From positions 1,492,001 to 1,556,000 of the forward strand of contig NZ_CP047095.1 of assembly GCF_009806575.1 (NCBI RefSeq): a stretch of DNA of 64,000 nucleotides, read 5' to 3'. Source of the stretch: Rossellomorea marisflavi (GTDB lineage: Bacteria > Bacillota > Bacilli > Bacillales > Bacillaceae_B). Positions 42,915 through 52,003 of the stretch are shown piece by piece (position 1 is the stretch's first letter; the number at the start of each line of letters is the position of its first letter). The position numbers and the translations under genes were made by a program. Below the pieces are notes generated by a model that was not told the origin of the DNA, did no database searches, and worked only from the letters and a program-made list of their open reading frames with translations.

Positions 42915-43709
42915 ATGAGCGTACAAAAACAGGATGAATTAGTGAAGGTTCGAATAGAAGGGAAAGTGGCGAGGGTCGTATTGAATCGGCCGGAATCGTT
43001 GAATGCCCTCGACCTTGGCCTGATGAACGGGCTGTTGTCTGCACTTAAGGAGATCAGGAGGGACCCCGATTTGGCGATTGTCGTATTGACCGGGGAAGGA
43101 AAAGGCTTTTCATCTGGAGGAGACATCAAATCCATGCTGTCCTTGGGGAATGAGGGGGATTTCTCCGAGGTGATGGATGTGATCAATGAGCTTGCAATGA
43201 CCCTCTACACGCTTCCTAAGATTGTCGTGGCAGGTATCCACGGTGCAGCCGCGGGCCTCGGGTTCAGCTTGGCGCTGACGGCCGATTATATCCTTTGCGA
43301 GGAAGACAGCAAGCTTGCCATGAATTTCATCGGGATCGGACTCATCCCCGATGGCGGCAGCCACTTCCTCCTTCAAGAGAGGCTCGGCACCCATAAAGCG
43401 AAAAGGATGATCTGGAATGGAAAAGTGATGCTCGGTCAAGAGGCCCTCATGAAAGGACTGGTAGACGAAGCACTTCCTTCAGGAAAACTGGCAGAAGGAC
43501 TGGAACGATATATCGAACAGTGTCTTCAATCTCCTGTAAAGGCCCTACTGAAAACAAAAGAAATCTATACCGAGTTGAATAAAGATAGGCTTCAGGAAGC
43601 ATTGCTCAAAGAAAAAGATGGTCAATGGCTTATGAGACAGACATCAGATCACCAAGAAGGAATCAAGGCATTCATCGAAAAGAGAAGGCCGTCATTCAAA
43701 GGGGAATAA
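42915..43709 (+). CDS. yhaR: Enoyl-CoA hydratase/isomerase (YhaR-like)
   Basis: The 264-residue crotonase-fold enzyme shows the oxyanion-hole segments GFSSGGDIKSM near residue 65 and GIHGAAAGLGFSLALTADY near residue 108. The IGLIPDGGSHFLL region has an Asp where hydratases often place a catalytic Glu, so isomerase or PaaG-like activity is possible. It is co-transcribed with the acyl-CoA ligase, and its placement matches B. subtilis yhaR. A bidirectional terminator follows. Confidence 0.85.
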   Translation: MSVQKQDELVKVRIEGKVARVVLNRPESLNALDLGLMNGLLSALKEIRRDPDLAIVVLTGEGKGFSSGGDIKSMLSLGNEGDFSEVMDVINELAMTLYTLPKIVVAGIHGAAAGLGFSLALTADYILCEEDSKLAMNFIGIGLIPDGGSHFLLQERLGTHKAKRMIWNGKVMLGQEALMKGLVDEALPSGKLAEGLERYIEQCLQSPVKALLKTKEIYTELNKDRLQEALLKEKDGQWLMRQTSDHQEGIKAFIEKRRPSFKGE

Positions 43710-43712
43710 CGG

Positions 43713-43742
43713 AAAAGAGGGTGCCGCATGGCGCCCTCTTTT
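43713..43742. terminator. Bidirectional terminator
   Basis: AAAAGAGGGTGCC pairs with GGCGCCCTCTTTT across a 4-nt loop, between convergent yhaR and yhzD. Confidence 0.92.
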
Positions 43743-43744
43743 GT

Positions 43745-43930
43745 TTATACGTGGAATAATAGAAGCTTTCCCAGTGGGGAAGTGAAACGATGGGTGTGAT
43801 CAAGATACCCCTTCTCTGCCAACATACTTTCCCCAACCTTCTTCGCTTCCTCGTCCGATGCAGCCTGAACACTCTCATCCAGAAGCTTTGACCCGTTCTT
43901 CTCGAATACCGTAAGCTTATACGTTTTCAT
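43745..43930 (-). CDS. yhzD: YhzD-like small protein
   Basis: The 61-residue protein MKTYKLTVFEKNGSKLLDES with the closing HTHRFTSPLGKLLLFHV matches the YhzD family. The function is unknown; it is cytosolic by composition. The start at 43930 follows GGTAGAGAG; the frame extends to 43957 but without a ribosome binding site. Confidence 0.8.
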   Translation of the reverse strand: MKTYKLTVFEKNGSKLLDESVQAASDEEAKKVGESMLAEKGYLDHTHRFTSPLGKLLLFHV

Positions 43931-44097
43931 CTCTCTACCCCTTTGCATCATGATCACTTTTTATTTTTTCATATTTTTCAAATAATGAAAAGTGGAATAT
44001 TCCTATTCCTATAAATAATTCACAGATGAAATGATAGCGGCCGTTGGGGTATAATGGGTAGTATTAGAACATATATTCGTAATTTTGGAGGGGAACC

Positions 44098-45297
44098 ATG
44101 AAGAAAATCCGGTTTCTGCACGCTGCCGATCTGCATCTGGACAGTCCGTTCAAAGGGCTGAAGAACTTGCCTGCAGCACGGTTCAAGAACATACAGGGAA
44201 GCACTTTTGCTTCTTTTGAAAGACTGATTGACGAAGCCCTTAAAAGGGAGGTCGACTTCGTGCTCATCAGCGGGGATCTCTTTGATGAAGAGGATCGAAG
44301 TATCCGGGCGCAGGCAAGGCTTGTGCAACAGTTCGATCGTCTGGAAGGGAAAGGGATCCCCGTTTTCATCATCCATGGGAATCATGATCACCTTGGGGGA
44401 TTCAGGGTTCAGCTGGATATGCCACCCCATGTACATATCTTCTCAGATAAGCCCGAGTGGAAACACCTAAGGACGAAGGAGGGTGCCGATGTCTCCATTG
44501 CCGGGTTCAGCTATGGAAGCCGGCATATCCATGAGAGGATGATCCCCCATTACCCAACGGCAGAGGGCGACGGGTATAGGATCGCTCTGCTACATGGAAG
44601 TGAAGGGAGCATCGAAGCGGACCATGAACCCTATGCCCCCTTCACCATCAAGGAACTGGTCGGGAAGGGATATCATTACTGGGCGCTGGGTCATATACAC
44701 AAGCGGCAGATCCTCCATAAGGACCCTTACATTGTATATCCGGGGAATATACAGGGAAGGCACAGGAAAGAAACCGGCCCTAAAGGCTGTTACGAAGTCG
44801 AGATGGAAGGGGACCGTACCGAGCTGACCTTCATACCCGTACAGGAAGTCGAATGGGTGCAAAAATCCGTATCACTCGATGGGGTCACCCGTTTTGGCGA
44901 ACTGTACAATCGGATCAGGGAGGCTGTGGATTCGTGCGGGGAAGCCATGATTGAACTCCGTTTGGAAGGAAAGGGCAGCATGGGGGAAGAGGAATGGAGG
45001 AGGATCCAGAACGGTGAAGTTTTGGACACGATTCAATCGGCAATGGAAGATGAGCAGGGGATCAAGTGGGTGCATCGTGTGTCCTTTGAAGAAGAGAAAC
45101 TAATTCTTGACGAGCACGATCCATTCAGCAAAGTCATGTTTGAAATGCTTGATGAGCTGGAGCAGGGGGACTGGTCATCATCCCTTTCAGAGCTGATGGA
45201 CCATCCGCTGATCTATAAGCATGGTCTTCAGGTGGATCAAGAGGTCTTTCACGATGTCAGAAAGCTCCTCGGCACCCCGATCAAGGAAGGAAGGTGA
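44098..45297 (+). CDS. yhaO: YhaO, Mre11/SbcD-like nuclease
   Basis: The 399-residue calcineurin-fold metallophosphoesterase shows the metal motifs HAADLHLDSPF (motif I), ISGDLFDEED (II), HGNHD (III), and GHIHK (V). With the AAA+ partner YhaN it forms an SbcCD/Mre11-Rad50-like complex that processes DNA ends. The four-base gap to yhaN and the GGGAGGG-type leader support co-translation. A candidate -10 TATAAT lies near 44048. Confidence 0.92.
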   Translation: MKKIRFLHAADLHLDSPFKGLKNLPAARFKNIQGSTFASFERLIDEALKREVDFVLISGDLFDEEDRSIRAQARLVQQFDRLEGKGIPVFIIHGNHDHLGGFRVQLDMPPHVHIFSDKPEWKHLRTKEGADVSIAGFSYGSRHIHERMIPHYPTAEGDGYRIALLHGSEGSIEADHEPYAPFTIKELVGKGYHYWALGHIHKRQILHKDPYIVYPGNIQGRHRKETGPKGCYEVEMEGDRTELTFIPVQEVEWVQKSVSLDGVTRFGELYNRIREAVDSCGEAMIELRLEGKGSMGEEEWRRIQNGEVLDTIQSAMEDEQGIKWVHRVSFEEEKLILDEHDPFSKVMFEMLDELEQGDWSSSLSELMDHPLIYKHGLQVDQEVFHDVRKLLGTPIKEGR

Positions 45298-45301
45298 GCG
45301 C

Positions 45302-48247
45302 ATGAAAGTGACGGGAATCCATATCTATGCATATGGGAAACTGATAAATCGCCGCTATACCATGAAAGAATTGCAAGTGATCTTTGGAGAGAACGAGGCG
45401 GGTAAATCGACGATCATGTCGTTCATCCATAGCGTCCTCTTCGGCTTTCCCACCAAGCAGCAGTCACTCCCACGGTATGAACCGAAAACCTCCTCGGAAT
45501 ATGGAGGCTTTCTCCTGGTGAGCACTCCTTCCGAAGGGGAGATCCGGATTGAAAGGAAGAGGGGTGGGCCTGCCGCAGGAACCGTTACCCTTCAATATGA
45601 AGATGGAAGAGTAGAAGGGGAGGAAGGTCTTCACCGGTTACTCGGTACCATTGACCGAAGAACCTACGGAAACATTTTTTCTTTTGACCTCGAGGGTCTT
45701 CAGGGGATCCACCGATTGAAAAAGGAAGACCTTAACCGCTTCTTATTCTCTGCAGGATCCACCGGGACGGATTCCCTCATGCAGATGGAGCAGGCCTGGA
45801 AGAAAGAACAGGAACAGCTTTTTAAACGATCCGGGCGCAAACCTGTGATCAACGCCCTCTTCGCTGAACTCACGTCACTCGAAAAAAAACTGAAGGAAGC
45901 GAAAGGGCGCAATGACCGCTATGCCCCCCTCCACGTGGAAAAAGAAGAAGCCGGCACAAGGATTGAACAACTTGATCAAAAGCTGAAGGTACTGCAGGAA
46001 AGAAAACATGCCCTTGTGCAGATCCGGGAAAACTGGGATGCCCTCAGCGAAAGAGTGTACACATCGGAGAGGCTCGAGCAAATTGATGACTTCCCATTCC
46101 CTGAAAAGGGTCTCCACCGCCTAGATGAGTGCAAGCGGGAGATCAGGAAGGTGGAAGCCCAGATTGAAACCCTGCAGCACAAGAGGGATATCTTCCTGGA
46201 AAGGCTGGAAGGAGACCTGATCGTCGGTGAGGGAGAAAGAAGCTTCCTGGAAGAGAAGGTGGCATCACAGACGAGTTTCCAAAAATGGATCCATGATCTT
46301 GAGGATCACCGAAGGGAAGTCGCGGCGATTGAAAGCGGGATCCGCGAAATCAGGAGGGAGCTCTCCTTGAGTATGGAAGTCGAGGAGGCTGCTTCCATCA
46401 ACATCAGCTTCTCGATGAATGAGAGAATCAATGATGCAATCGAAGAAAAGACGGAGATCCTCCATGAACGGGAGCATAATCGGAAGAAAAGGGCGGAGGC
46501 ACAAGCGATCAGAGAACGGATTGAGCGTGATTGCGACGCCGCAGAGAGTCGATTGATGGAGGAGGAGGCCTTTCAGGATCTCCAGCGGAAAATGAAGAAA
46601 GGGCTGTCCGAGGGGCAGAGAACTTGGCTCAGGGACCGATTGGGAGAAGAGGAGAGGATGCTGGCGGGCGATCGGAAGGCATATGTGGGACAGAAAAAGA
46701 TCACGTTTTCCCTTCTTTTCATCGGACTGATTCTGACGCTATGGGGGATGTGGTCGGGAAGCTGGATCATGTTCCTTGCCTTGCTGCCGGGCTTCATGAG
46801 CATGTTTTCCCTGAAGCAGTCCAGATCGCGCATCATTGCACGCGAAAAAAGGCTTCAGTCCATGGAACGACCCGAGGGAGAGGCATCTTCCGACTCGCAA
46901 CGACTCTATGATGAACAGCTTGAGTACCGCAGTCAATGGAAGCAGCTCATACTGAAGCTTGAAGAGACGGAAGGTTCGCTTGCAGGCATCATGGAAGAAG
47001 AACGGTACCTGGAAGACAGGCTGAAGAAAGTCGATGACGGGCTTGCAGCTATCGTTTCGGAGCTTCGACTCCCTGTTGACTTTCAATGGAAATGGCTAAG
47101 GGAAGCTTATACAAGGCTGAAGGAACTTGTGACCCTCCATGACCGGATGACGATCCTCCATGACGAAATCCGAGGGGCTGAATCCAGAATAGAAGCTTAT
47201 ACAGGGGAATGCAGAGAGTGGTTCAACCGTCACGGAATCGAAGCTGTACCATTGGAAGAGATCCACGGGAAGATGAAGGAGCTCTTGAAGCAGATGGACA
47301 AAGAAGAGCTGAAGAGGAATCACGCCAAAGAAGAGATTGCCCAGATCCGGATGGATATGCAAAGCCTCGAAATCGAACGGAGCAAACTGGAAGAAGAAGT
47401 GCGGGATCTTTTCTCATATGCGGGAACTGAGACGGAGGAAGCCTACAGGAGGACCGGTCAGCTTGCCGAAGAAAAACGGGAACTGTTGCAGGCCTACAGA
47501 TTTATGGAAAAACGATTCCAACCTGATATCCTGTCCGCTTTTACGGAATTCGCATCAAAAGACGTCGTCGAAAAAGAAATCCTGCTCGTTTCCAATGAGA
47601 TCGACGAATGTTCCCGCAGCATTTCTACCCTGCAGGAGAAGGCAGCGACACTTGCATATGAACTTCAAGTTCTAGAGGAAGGAACCGAGTATTCCGTCCT
47701 CTTGCAACAGTTCGAAGGGAAAAAGGCCGAAATCCTAGAGAAGATCCAGAGATGGTCGGCTGTCACCTTGGCGAGGACGGCATTGGAAAATACGATGGAG
47801 CATTACCAGCAGACGAAGATGCCGAGGCTGATCGGGGAGGCAGAGCAATACTTCCTTAAGCTCACGAATGGACGATATAGGAAGATCCATGTGACCGATG
47901 AGGAAATGATTACGGTTGCCAGGGAAGACGGCCAGGTGTTTCAGGCCGTGGAACTCAGTCAGGGAACGAAGGAGCAACTGTATATCGCCATCCGTTTCGC
48001 GCTGATATCTTCCCTGAAAGAAATCTATGATCTTCCCGTCATCATCGATGATGCAGCAGTGAACTTTGACGAAGGCAGAACCACTGCATTCATTGAAGCG
48101 CTGGTCAAGCTGTCAAAGAACCATCAAGTACTGTATTTTACCTGTCATCAGGCAGTAGTGGAAACATTCGAGACGGCAGAAGTCATAAAATTGGATGAGC
48201 AGACAATTGAGGTGGGTCTCGACGAGTCAAGGCGGGTGCCACTGTGA
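45302..48247 (+). CDS. yhaN: YhaN, Rad50/SbcC-like coiled-coil ATPase
   Basis: The 981-residue protein has Walker A GENEAGKST near residue 32, long charged coiled-coil arms broken by a hydrophobic hairpin near residues 460-505 (two membrane-like helices), and a C-terminal ATPase half with ELSQGTKEQL and Walker B LPVIIDDAAVNFD. The Walker B acidic pair is D-D rather than D-E. YhaN is the partner of YhaO. ATG 45302 follows AAGGTGA; a longer frame from 45221 overlaps yhaO and is rejected. Confidence 0.92.
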   Translation: MKVTGIHIYAYGKLINRRYTMKELQVIFGENEAGKSTIMSFIHSVLFGFPTKQQSLPRYEPKTSSEYGGFLLVSTPSEGEIRIERKRGGPAAGTVTLQYEDGRVEGEEGLHRLLGTIDRRTYGNIFSFDLEGLQGIHRLKKEDLNRFLFSAGSTGTDSLMQMEQAWKKEQEQLFKRSGRKPVINALFAELTSLEKKLKEAKGRNDRYAPLHVEKEEAGTRIEQLDQKLKVLQERKHALVQIRENWDALSERVYTSERLEQIDDFPFPEKGLHRLDECKREIRKVEAQIETLQHKRDIFLERLEGDLIVGEGERSFLEEKVASQTSFQKWIHDLEDHRREVAAIESGIREIRRELSLSMEVEEAASINISFSMNERINDAIEEKTEILHEREHNRKKRAEAQAIRERIERDCDAAESRLMEEEAFQDLQRKMKKGLSEGQRTWLRDRLGEEERMLAGDRKAYVGQKKITFSLLFIGLILTLWGMWSGSWIMFLALLPGFMSMFSLKQSRSRIIAREKRLQSMERPEGEASSDSQRLYDEQLEYRSQWKQLILKLEETEGSLAGIMEEERYLEDRLKKVDDGLAAIVSELRLPVDFQWKWLREAYTRLKELVTLHDRMTILHDEIRGAESRIEAYTGECREWFNRHGIEAVPLEEIHGKMKELLKQMDKEELKRNHAKEEIAQIRMDMQSLEIERSKLEEEVRDLFSYAGTETEEAYRRTGQLAEEKRELLQAYRFMEKRFQPDILSAFTEFASKDVVEKEILLVSNEIDECSRSISTLQEKAATLAYELQVLEEGTEYSVLLQQFEGKKAEILEKIQRWSAVTLARTALENTMEHYQQTKMPRLIGEAEQYFLKLTNGRYRKIHVTDEEMITVAREDGQVFQAVELSQGTKEQLYIAIRFALISSLKEIYDLPVIIDDAAVNFDEGRTTAFIEALVKLSKNHQVLYFTCHQAVVETFETAEVIKLDEQTIEVGLDESRRVPL

Positions 48248-48289
48248 TATACTTGAAACAGTAGACTGAAAGAGAACGGGGGAACAACT

Positions 48290-49231
48290 ATGTCTGGAAT
48301 TACGACCTATGCAGTCGGTGAAACCATCGATTTGCATTTATTGATCAAACAGATGACAAAAGGCACAACAAATACAGGAAAGCCCTTCCTGACCATCATT
48401 CTGCAGGATAAGAGCGGAGATATCGAAGCGAAGCTGTGGGATGCCTCTGAACAGGATGAAAAAGCCTATCAGCCTGAGACGATTGTAAAGGTAGTCGGGG
48501 ATATCCACAACTATCGAGGGAAGAACCAGCTGAAAATCAAACAGATTCGCCCGGTGTCACCGGGAGATGGTTTTTCCATTGCTGATTTCCTTGAGACTGC
48601 CCCGGTAAGCATTGATGAAATGAGCAGCAAGATCACCCAATACATCTTTGAAATGCGCAATCCGAATATTCAGCGGATCACCCGCCATCTCATCAAAAAA
48701 TATCAGAAGGACTTCCTTGAATATCCTGCGGCAACGAAGAATCACCATGAGTTCGTATCAGGTCTTGCCTATCATGTGGTCTCCATGCTTGATCTGTCAA
48801 AAGCCATCGCAGGGTTATACCCGACGCTTGATTCCGACCTGTTATATGCAGGTGTGATCCTTCACGATCTTGGTAAGGTGATTGAACTGTCCGGCCCGAC
48901 TTCAACCACCTACACAATCGAGGGGAACCTGATCGGGCATATCTCCATCATGGTGAATGAAATCGGCAAAGCGGCCGATGAGCTGGGCATAGAAGGAGAA
49001 GAGGTCATGATCCTTCAACATATGGTCCTCAGCCACCATGGTAAGGCAGAATGGGGCAGCCCGAAACCTCCATTGATCCGTGAAGCAGAAATCCTTCACT
49101 ATATCGATAACGTGGATGCGAAGATGAACATGCTCGACAGGGTCCTATCAAGGACGAAACCAGGTGAGTATACGGAGAGGGTCTTTGCCCTAGACAACCG
49201 ATCCTTCTATAAACCAACATTCCATGAATGA
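48290..49231 (+). CDS. yhaM: YhaM, 3'-5' exoribonuclease
   Basis: The 313-residue enzyme combines an N-terminal OB-fold nucleic-acid-binding domain (about residues 10-95) and an HD metal domain with H in [17 protein letters not shown] in [12 protein letters not shown] and later His in HMVLSHHG. It degrades RNA and ssDNA from the 3' end with Mn or Co. It is the third gene of the yhaO-N-M set, 42 bases after yhaN, and ends at a terminator. Confidence 0.95.
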   Translation: MSGITTYAVGETIDLHLLIKQMTKGTTNTGKPFLTIILQDKSGDIEAKLWDASEQDEKAYQPETIVKVVGDIHNYRGKNQLKIKQIRPVSPGDGFSIADFLETAPVSIDEMSSKITQYIFEMRNPNIQRITRHLIKKYQKDFLEYPAATKNHHEFVSGLAYHVVSMLDLSKAIAGLYPTLDSDLLYAGVILHDLGKVIELSGPTSTTYTIEGNLIGHISIMVNEIGKAADELGIEGEEVMILQHMVLSHHGKAEWGSPKPPLIREAEILHYIDNVDAKMNMLDRVLSRTKPGEYTERVFALDNRSFYKPTFHE

Positions 49232-49236
49232 ACATG

Positions 49237-49263
49237 AAGCCCGGTCCTGCGACCGGGCTTTTT
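49237..49263 (+). terminator. Intrinsic terminator of yhaONM
   Basis: A perfect 10-bp stem AAGCCCGGTC/GACCGGGCTT with a 4-nt loop and T-run. Confidence 0.93.
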
Positions 49264-49283
49264 GCTGTCTGAAAAATTTATCG

Positions 49284-49312
49284 TCATAAGCAGGCAATCC
49301 TCTTCATATGGT
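49284..49312 (+). promoter_or_regulatory. Sigma-E promoter candidate of yhaL
   Basis: TCATAAG (49284-49290) and CATATGGT (49305-49312) are separated by 14 bp. The -35 is good and the -10 keeps CATA and the final T. Confidence 0.55.
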
Positions 49313-49346
49313 GAAGTAAGGACAAACCTATAAGGAGATGAAGCAG

Positions 49347-49523
49347 ATGACATTACCGATTTGGATGTACTTCATTGTGGCAGGGATCTTCGTCAGTGCG
49401 TTCATGACCATCAGGTCGGCCAGGCAGGAAAAGGCCCAGGAGGATGAGTGGATCGCGAAAGAGGGCGAGGTGTACATCACCCGCATGGAAGAGGAAAAAG
49501 AGCGGAGGCGCATGTCCTCCTGA
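49347..49523 (+). CDS. yhaL: Sporulation protein YhaL
   Basis: The 58-residue protein has one N-terminal membrane helix (LPIWMYFIVAGIFVSAFM) and a charged cytosolic tail (KEGEVYITRMEEEKERRR), as in the YhaL family. ATG 49347 is preferred because AAGGAG overlaps the alternative ATG at 49338. A sigma-E-type promoter is visible upstream. The function in sporulation is unknown. Confidence 0.82.
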   Translation: MTLPIWMYFIVAGIFVSAFMTIRSARQEKAQEDEWIAKEGEVYITRMEEEKERRRMSS

Positions 49524-49538
49524 TATGATATCAAAGAA

Positions 49539-49576
49539 AAAAGACAGTCGGAGAATCTCCTGACTGTCTTTTTTTG
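49539..49576. terminator. Bidirectional terminator between yhaL and prsA
   Basis: AAGACAGTCGGAGA pairs with TCTCCTGACTGTCTT (one bulge), flanked by A-run and T-run. Confidence 0.9.
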
Positions 49577-49580
49577 TAGG

Positions 49581-50525
49581 TTATTCTTTTGTATCGGAAT
49601 CGGTCGTTCCATTGCCTTCAGGAGCGGCAGCGTCCGGTGCTGGAGTACCGTTCAGTACTTGTTCGAATGCATCTTTAAGATCTTTGTCTTTGATCTTAAG
49701 GTCTGCTTTTTCGATTTCGTCCTTCATGGATTCCTGAATTTTAGCCTGATCCACTTTTGAAAGTTTAAGCTCCTGTTCAAGATCTTTTTTCATATCGTTG
49801 AACGGTTTCTTTTCTTTTGTATCTGTCACTTCAATGATGTGGTAGCCATAATCTGTTTTCACAGGTTCACTGACCTCACCTTTTTTCAGGGAGTCAAGGG
49901 CTTTGGAGAACTCAGGTACAAAGCTTTGACGTCCTGCATTATCAACCCATCCGAGGCTGCCTCCGTTAGCGGCAGAAGCGGTGTCGGTTGAATACTCGCT
50001 TGCAAGGTCTTCGAATTTATCACCGTCGGCCAACTTCTTTTTGACTTCCTTCGCGGTCTTTTCGTCTTCCACGAGGATGTGTCTCACTTCGATCGGAGCT
50101 TTCCAGTTTTCGTAATATTCCTTGAGTTCTTTGTCAGTGACTTTGACATCTGAAGTAGCGGCCTTCTCTTGAAGGAGCTGAAGCTTCAAATACTCTTTAA
50201 AGGATTTCTCATCAAGATTGTACTGTTGAAGGAACATATCGAATTGGTCACCGAGTTGTTCTTTCGCTTCGTCCATTTTTTTGTTGATTTCATCTTTCGA
50301 TACATCATATTTCTCATCGAGCACTTTTGTATAGACAAGTTCTTGTAGGGCTTGTTCCATTTGTGGGGTGAACTTTTGTTTCGCTGAATCATACAGTTCT
50401 TCCTTGGTGATATCCCCGGCTTTGGTTGTTGCAACTACATCTTTATCATCTGCCCCATTACCGCTGCAACCTGCTAGTCCCACGGCACCGGCAACAAGTG
50501 ATACGGAAAGGATCCACTTCTTCAT
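49581..50525 (-). CDS. prsA: PrsA foldase lipoprotein
   Basis: The 314-residue extracytoplasmic peptidyl-prolyl isomerase helps fold exported proteins at the membrane-wall interface. It has a lipobox LAGC near residue 19, an N-terminal SurA-like chaperone region, a parvulin domain (VRHILVEDEKTA through YGYHIIEVTD, about residues 140-235) and a low-complexity acidic tail (PAPDAAAPEGNGTTDSDTKE). ATG 50525 follows GGAGTTG; the TTG at 50534 lies inside the ribosome binding site. It is monocistronic. Confidence 0.96.
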   Translation of the reverse strand: MKKWILSVSLVAGAVGLAGCSGNGADDKDVVATTKAGDITKEELYDSAKQKFTPQMEQALQELVYTKVLDEKYDVSKDEINKKMDEAKEQLGDQFDMFLQQYNLDEKSFKEYLKLQLLQEKAATSDVKVTDKELKEYYENWKAPIEVRHILVEDEKTAKEVKKKLADGDKFEDLASEYSTDTASAANGGSLGWVDNAGRQSFVPEFSKALDSLKKGEVSEPVKTDYGYHIIEVTDTKEKKPFNDMKKDLEQELKLSKVDQAKIQESMKDEIEKADLKIKDKDLKDAFEQVLNGTPAPDAAAPEGNGTTDSDTKE

Positions 50526-50710
50526 GGTGATCAACTCCTAAGCTATTTTCAGTCGTGCTTGGCTAAAATCTACAACCCATACTATATCACACTTTTTGGA
50601 TGAAAAAAAATAATTTCCAAACTATTCTTGAGAAAAATAGGCAGATAACATACCCAATTCCCAGATTCGTTCATATGATATCAGCGAAGAGAGAAAAGGA
50701 GGTAATGATC

Positions 50711-50797
50711 ATGAGCTGTGGATACAATTCAGGATTTGCATTGCTTGTTGTATTGTTCATCTTATTAATCATCGTTGGTGCCGCGTTTATTTGCTAA
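50711..50797 (+). CDS. YjcZ-family sporulation micro-protein, copy 1
   Basis: A 28-residue peptide MSCGYNSGFALLVVLFILLI followed by IVGAAFIC, behind AAAGGAGGT. It matches the YjcZ family of tiny hydrophobic sporulation proteins: a Gly/Tyr head, then one membrane helix. First of three tandem copies. Confidence 0.85.
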   Translation: MSCGYNSGFALLVVLFILLIIVGAAFIC

Positions 50798-50878
50798 TAA
50801 GAAATATGACAATAGCCTAAAACCATTAGACGTCTACTTGAATATAATGCATTAGCGCTTCAAAGGAGGTGGAACGTA

Positions 50879-50962
50879 ATGGGTAACGCATACGGCGGAG
50901 GTTTCGCGTTAATTGTTGTACTGTTCATCTTGTTGATCATTGTAGGTGCAGCTTGGCTATAA
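50879..50962 (+). CDS. YjcZ-family sporulation micro-protein, copy 2
   Basis: A 27-residue peptide MGNAYGGGFALIVVLFILLI followed by IVGAAWL, behind AAAGGAGGT. The helix is almost identical to copy 1, while the head differs and the final Cys is lost. It is 81 bases downstream of copy 1. Confidence 0.85.
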   Translation: MGNAYGGGFALIVVLFILLIIVGAAWL

Positions 50963-51082
50963 GATAGCCAAAAATACCAGGAATTGACGGATCAGGATCA
51001 AAGAGGGGGCATTACCTGCAGCAAAGTCCCCTTTTTGCCTATCTCATCCGATGCTTCTCATACATGAAAGGAGGAAGCGCAT

Positions 51083-51175
51083 ATGTCAGGTGCTTACGGG
51101 TATGGCGGAGGTTTCGCTCTAATCGTTGTTCTATTCATCTTGCTTATCATCATCGGTGCAGCATACGTTTGCTAA
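51083..51175 (+). CDS. YjcZ-family sporulation micro-protein, copy 3
   Basis: A 30-residue peptide MSGAYGYGGGFALIVVLFIL followed by LIIIGAAYVC, behind AAAGGAGG. The head carries an extra Tyr-Gly pair. A weak GGGG/CCCC hairpin with a T-run (about 51000-51037) lies between copies 2 and 3, so copy 3 may have its own promoter. Confidence 0.85.
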   Translation: MSGAYGYGGGFALIVVLFILLIIIGAAYVC

Positions 51176-51207
51176 TTAAGTGAATAGGATCGAAATAGCT
51201 TGTTAGG

Positions 51208-51346
51208 CTGCTGTGAGTATTCACGGCAGTTTTTCATTAGAAGGGAAGCACGCAGAAGGAAAGATGATTCCTTCTGCAGGCTTCCGGTTTTCATCTGAAA
51301 TGAAGTAAACCCCCGAAGAGTCGTTTATGACGATCCGGGGGGTTTG
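51208..51346 (+). terminator. Row of three hairpins after the YjcZ cluster
   Basis: Hairpin 1 (51209-51235): CTGCTGTGA/TCACGGCAG with five T residues. Hairpin 2 (51244-51290): GCAGAAGGA/TCCTTCTGC inside GGAAGC/GCTTCC with a GGTTTT exit. Hairpin 3 (51307-51345): AAACCCCC/GGGGGTTT with inner TCGT/ACGA. The first is a clear terminator for copy 3; the others have no gene before them. Confidence 0.7.
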
Positions 51347-51385
51347 TCTTTTAGTTGGCTTGGTAAAGAAGTTCGCTTCTTTTTT

Positions 51386-51637
51386 TGTCCAGCTCCAGGG
51401 GCTTGACCCTCGAGGTCATAAGCCCAAGACCTCAAAAAGGCCAAGAACTCCTTTCCGAGGTCTTTATCTTATGCTTGTCGGGTCAGGGCAACCCGCCTCC
51501 GCTTTTCTTTCTGTCCAGCTCCAGGGGCTTGAGGCTCGAGGTCATAAGCAAAGCCACCCAAAAAGGCCAAGAACGCCTTTCCGGGTGGCTTTGCTTATGC
51601 TTGTCGGGTCAGGGCGACCCGCCTCCGCTTTTCTTTG
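51386..51637. repeat. Tandem structured repeat, locus B (126-bp period, two units)
   Basis: Units begin at 51386 and 51512. They share with locus A the AGCTCC, CTCGAGGTCATAAG, AAAAAGGC, CTTATGCTTGTCG and CCGCCTCCGCTTTTCTT blocks. The variable stem is AAGACCTC/GAGGTCTT in the first unit and a 12-bp stem GCAAAGCCACCC/GGGTGGCTTTGC in the second, so both sides change together. In the first unit GACCC pairs with GGGTC where locus A unit 1 has GAGGC/GCCTC. The ORFs here are translations of the repeat, not genes. Confidence 0.85.
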
Positions 51638-51638
51638 T

Positions 51639-51827
51639 CTATGTAAATAAAATTTCCACATAAGATGAAATCAGCAGTATGGTGATGAGGATGTTGATGG
51701 TTCTGTATACTTTCGGCTGACGTTCTTCGGGTATTTCCTTTTGTGCACAGAGTGCGAAGGTCATTCTGTTGATATTGAACAGAATGAACAGTGCGAATAC
51801 GATAAACATGATAAATACGGTGATCAT
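51639..51827 (-). CDS. Small two-helix membrane protein, 62 residues
   Basis: MITVFIMFIVFALFILFNIN forms a first membrane helix, a charged loop (CAQKEIPEERQPKVYRT) follows, and a second helix ends the protein. The GGAGGG ribosome binding site is good. I do not recognise the family. Its stop codon lies two bases from the edge of the repeat at 51386-51637, so the repeat occupies the position of its terminator. Confidence 0.6.
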   Translation of the reverse strand: MITVFIMFIVFALFILFNINRMTFALCAQKEIPEERQPKVYRTINILITILLISSYVEILFT

Positions 51828-52003
51828 CCAGGTCCCTCCCCGTTCTCTCCTATATGCTATACAATACCAAATTAATGGGGTGATTGGTAGGGCGAGTATT
51901 GACGAAAGGTTGGAAACTAAGCTCTTTTCGTATTCGGGTCATCAAGAGCGATGTCTGGATGTAGAACAGGAATACGAAAACAGCCTAGTGAGGGGTGAGC
52001 CCC

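Noticed and set aside
46660..46810. Membrane-like hairpin in the coiled coil of YhaN as a possible fusion or frameshift
   Set aside because: The frame is continuous, and as far as I recall YhaN-type SbcC homologues carry a hydrophobic hairpin at the coiled-coil apex.
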